From an uncultured Oscillibacter sp. (lineage in GTDB: Bacteria; Bacillota; Clostridia; Oscillospirales; Oscillospiraceae): a stretch of DNA of 6,230 bases. The DNA is taken from positions 1 to 6,230 of the forward strand of contig CAJFNE010000111.1 of assembly GCA_904393855.1 (NCBI GenBank), written 5' to 3'. The first letter of the stretch is position 1. Each line of letters starts with the position of its first letter. The translations under genes and the position numbers were made by a program. Positions 5,222 to 6,230 of this stretch are shown here, piece after piece. Below the pieces are notes generated by a model. That model searched no databases. It saw nothing but the letters and a program-made list of their open reading frames with translations, and was not told the DNA's origin.

Positions 5222-5770
5222 ATGCAGGTATTGGTGGTCGTGGACATGCAGAACGACTTTGTCTCCAGTGCGCTGGGCACCCCGGAGGCTCGGGAGATCG
5301 TGTCCCGCGTGGCAGACCGGGCAGCGGCGGCGAAAGAGCGGGGGGAGGAGATCCTCTTCACCAGGGACACCCACGAGGAGGGCTATCTGGACACCCAGGA
5401 GGGGAGGAAGCTGCCCGTGCCCCACTGCATCCGGGGAACCTGGGGCTGGGAGATCGTGGAGCCCCTGCAAACATACGCGGAACACCCCATCGACAAGCCC
5501 ACCTTTGGAAGCCAGTTCCTGGGGGCGCTGCTGAAGGCCCGGGATGAGGACCTGCGCCGCCAGGGGAAGCCGGGGGTGGAGCGGGTGACGCTCATCGGAC
5601 TATGCACGGATATCTGCGTGATCTCCAACGCCCTGCTGATCAAGGCCTTCCTGCCGGAGGCGGAGGTGGCGGTGGACGCCTCCTGCTGCGCCGGCGTGAC
5701 CCCGGAGAGCCATCGGACAGCGCTGACAGCCATGAAGGCCTGCCAAATTACCGTGGAACACGAGAATTAA
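5222..5770 (+). CDS. Nicotinamidase/isochorismatase-family cysteine hydrolase
   Basis: The 182-residue product belongs to the isochorismatase-like hydrolase superfamily. The likely catalytic triad is Asp8 (in VVVDMQNDF), Lys92 (in IDKPTFGS) and Cys132 (in LCTDICVISN at 127-136). A nicotinamidase-type metal site is suggested by Asp49 and His51 (in RDTH) and His68 (in HCIRGTWGWE), with spacing like that of PncA enzymes. Nicotinamidase converts nicotinamide to nicotinate in NAD salvage, so that is the best guess. Related amidases share the motifs, hence no gene symbol. The protein is cytosolic, without signal peptide or membrane segments. ATG5222 is chosen for GGGAGG nine bases upstream and because the family begins directly with the Asp-containing strand. 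It is divergent from the NSS transporter, appears to be a single-gene unit, and ends at a hairpin. Confidence 0.9.
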   Translation: MQVLVVVDMQNDFVSSALGTPEAREIVSRVADRAAAAKERGEEILFTRDTHEEGYLDTQEGRKLPVPHCIRGTWGWEIVEPLQTYAEHPIDKPTFGSQFLGALLKARDEDLRRQGKPGVERVTLIGLCTDICVISNALLIKAFLPEAEVAVDASCCAGVTPESHRTALTAMKACQITVEHEN

Positions 5771-5840
5771 TACGAAAGGAAATCTGCTTTACAAACGCTG
5801 CGGTTCTTAAACAAAAGAGAAGTCCTTTCAAAGAACAATC

Positions 5841-5876
5841 CCCAGGCGGCAAGTCGCCGCCTGGGAATTTAATTTG
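5841..5876. terminator. Hairpin between convergent genes, likely terminator
   Basis: CCCAGGCGGC (5841-5850) and GCCGCCTGGG (5856-5865) form a perfect 10-base-pair stem with a five-base loop. It lies between the cysteine hydrolase stop at 5770 and the carboxylase stop at 5885. On the plus strand AATTTAATTT follows, a T-rich but interrupted tail; the minus strand side has no real T-run. It probably ends the plus transcript and may help on the minus side. The remaining 70 bases after 5770 show nothing else. Confidence 0.7.
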
Positions 5877-5884
5877 TGCAGTGT

Positions 5885-6230
5885 TTACTTGATGGTCATT
5901 AAGAGCTGGCCGCCCTTGACGCTGTCTCCCTCGGAGACCTCGATCCGCTCGATGGTACCGGACATCCGGGCGGGGATGGCCGTCTCCATCTTCATGGCCT
6001 CGATGGTGGCCAGGGTCTGGTTGACCTCCACCTTGTCGCCCACCTTCACGGAGATCTTGCTGACCGCGCCGGGGATGGAGGCACCTACCTGGCTCTTGTC
6101 CTCCGGGTTCACCATGGGGACCTTGACGATGTTCTTCTGGGCCTCCTCGTCGGGTACCTGCACGTCCCGGCGGATACCGTTGAGCTCGAAGCTGACGGTA
6201 CGCATGCCCTCGTCGTCCACGTCGCCCAGC
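5885..6230 (-). CDS. Pyruvate carboxylase, C-terminal part (partial)
   Basis: Only the last 114 codons are in the window; the gene enters from the right edge on the minus strand. The reading frame continues upstream of the GTG at 6218-6220 (Leu-Gly-Asp before it), so that codon is not a start. The C-terminal 75 residues or so form a biotin carboxyl carrier domain with the EAMKMET motif; the biotinylated lysine codon is at 5990-5992. Just before it, RTVSFELNGIRRDVQV resembles the segment that links the carboxyltransferase region to the carrier domain in pyruvate carboxylases. That enzyme carboxylates pyruvate to oxaloacetate with ATP and bicarbonate in the cytoplasm. An oxaloacetate decarboxylase alpha subunit or another biotin-carrying 2-oxoacid carboxylase is a less likely alternative. 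The stop is TAA at 5885-5887. Confidence 0.8.
   Translation of the reverse strand, partial: LGDVDDEGMRTVSFELNGIRRDVQVPDEEAQKNIVKVPMVNPEDKSQVGASIPGAVSKISVKVGDKVEVNQTLATIEAMKMETAIPARMSGTIERIEVSEGDSVKGGQLLMTIK

Noticed and set aside
4862..5485. A 207-codon minus-strand frame spanning the divergent intergenic region
   Set aside because: It overlaps two well-supported genes and the promoters between them, and its product has no recognisable family features.
1..6230. Mobile element, prophage, CRISPR, toxin-antitoxin or defence system
   Set aside because: There are no direct repeats, transposase or integrase features, spacer arrays or small gene pairs. The genes are housekeeping types of uniform composition, and the tRNA flank shows no duplicated attachment site within the window.

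Overview
The window looks like ordinary core chromosome from a GC-rich, low-copy Clostridia relative. A gut Oscillospiraceae-type genome (Flavonifractor, Lawsonibacter or Pseudoflavonifractor-like) is my best guess. This rests on Firmicutes-style AGGAGG ribosome binding sites, a DivIVA-like protein, an HflX and a sodium-coupled NSS transporter of clostridial type, and strongly G/C-biased third codon positions. The taxonomic call is inference from style, not from a database match.

Layout, left to right. Positions 30-92 hold overlapping inverted repeats that include the terminator of a tRNA-Arg(ACG) gene on the minus strand. Its promoter, with an A-tract upstream element, lies back to back with an extended -10 promoter driving a plus-strand DivIVA-like coiled-coil protein. 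That gene ends at a bidirectional terminator facing the 3' end of a minus-strand cluster, transcribed in the order flavin reductase-like protein, hflX, YigZ/IMPACT-family protein. The gaps are 70 and 44 bases and the only clear promoter is in front of the first gene. Upstream of this cluster, on the same strand but separated by a strong hairpin, is an NSS-family sodium symporter. It has its own promoter and a terminator-like hairpin inside its leader. A divergent plus-strand gene encodes a nicotinamidase/isochorismatase-type cysteine hydrolase and ends at a hairpin. That hairpin faces the 3' end of a minus-strand biotinylated enzyme, read as pyruvate carboxylase, which runs off the right edge.

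How the genes fit together. HflX (ribosome-splitting GTPase) and the YigZ/IMPACT protein (a family linked to translation and stress signalling in eukaryotes) probably share a transcript. The other genes are independent housekeeping or transport units: amino-acid-type uptake, NAD precursor or related amide hydrolysis, anaplerosis, and cell-pole or cell-division scaffolding. I see no mobile element, CRISPR array, toxin-antitoxin pair or defence system. The most interesting unexplained signal is the promoter-proximal terminator hairpin in the transporter leader.
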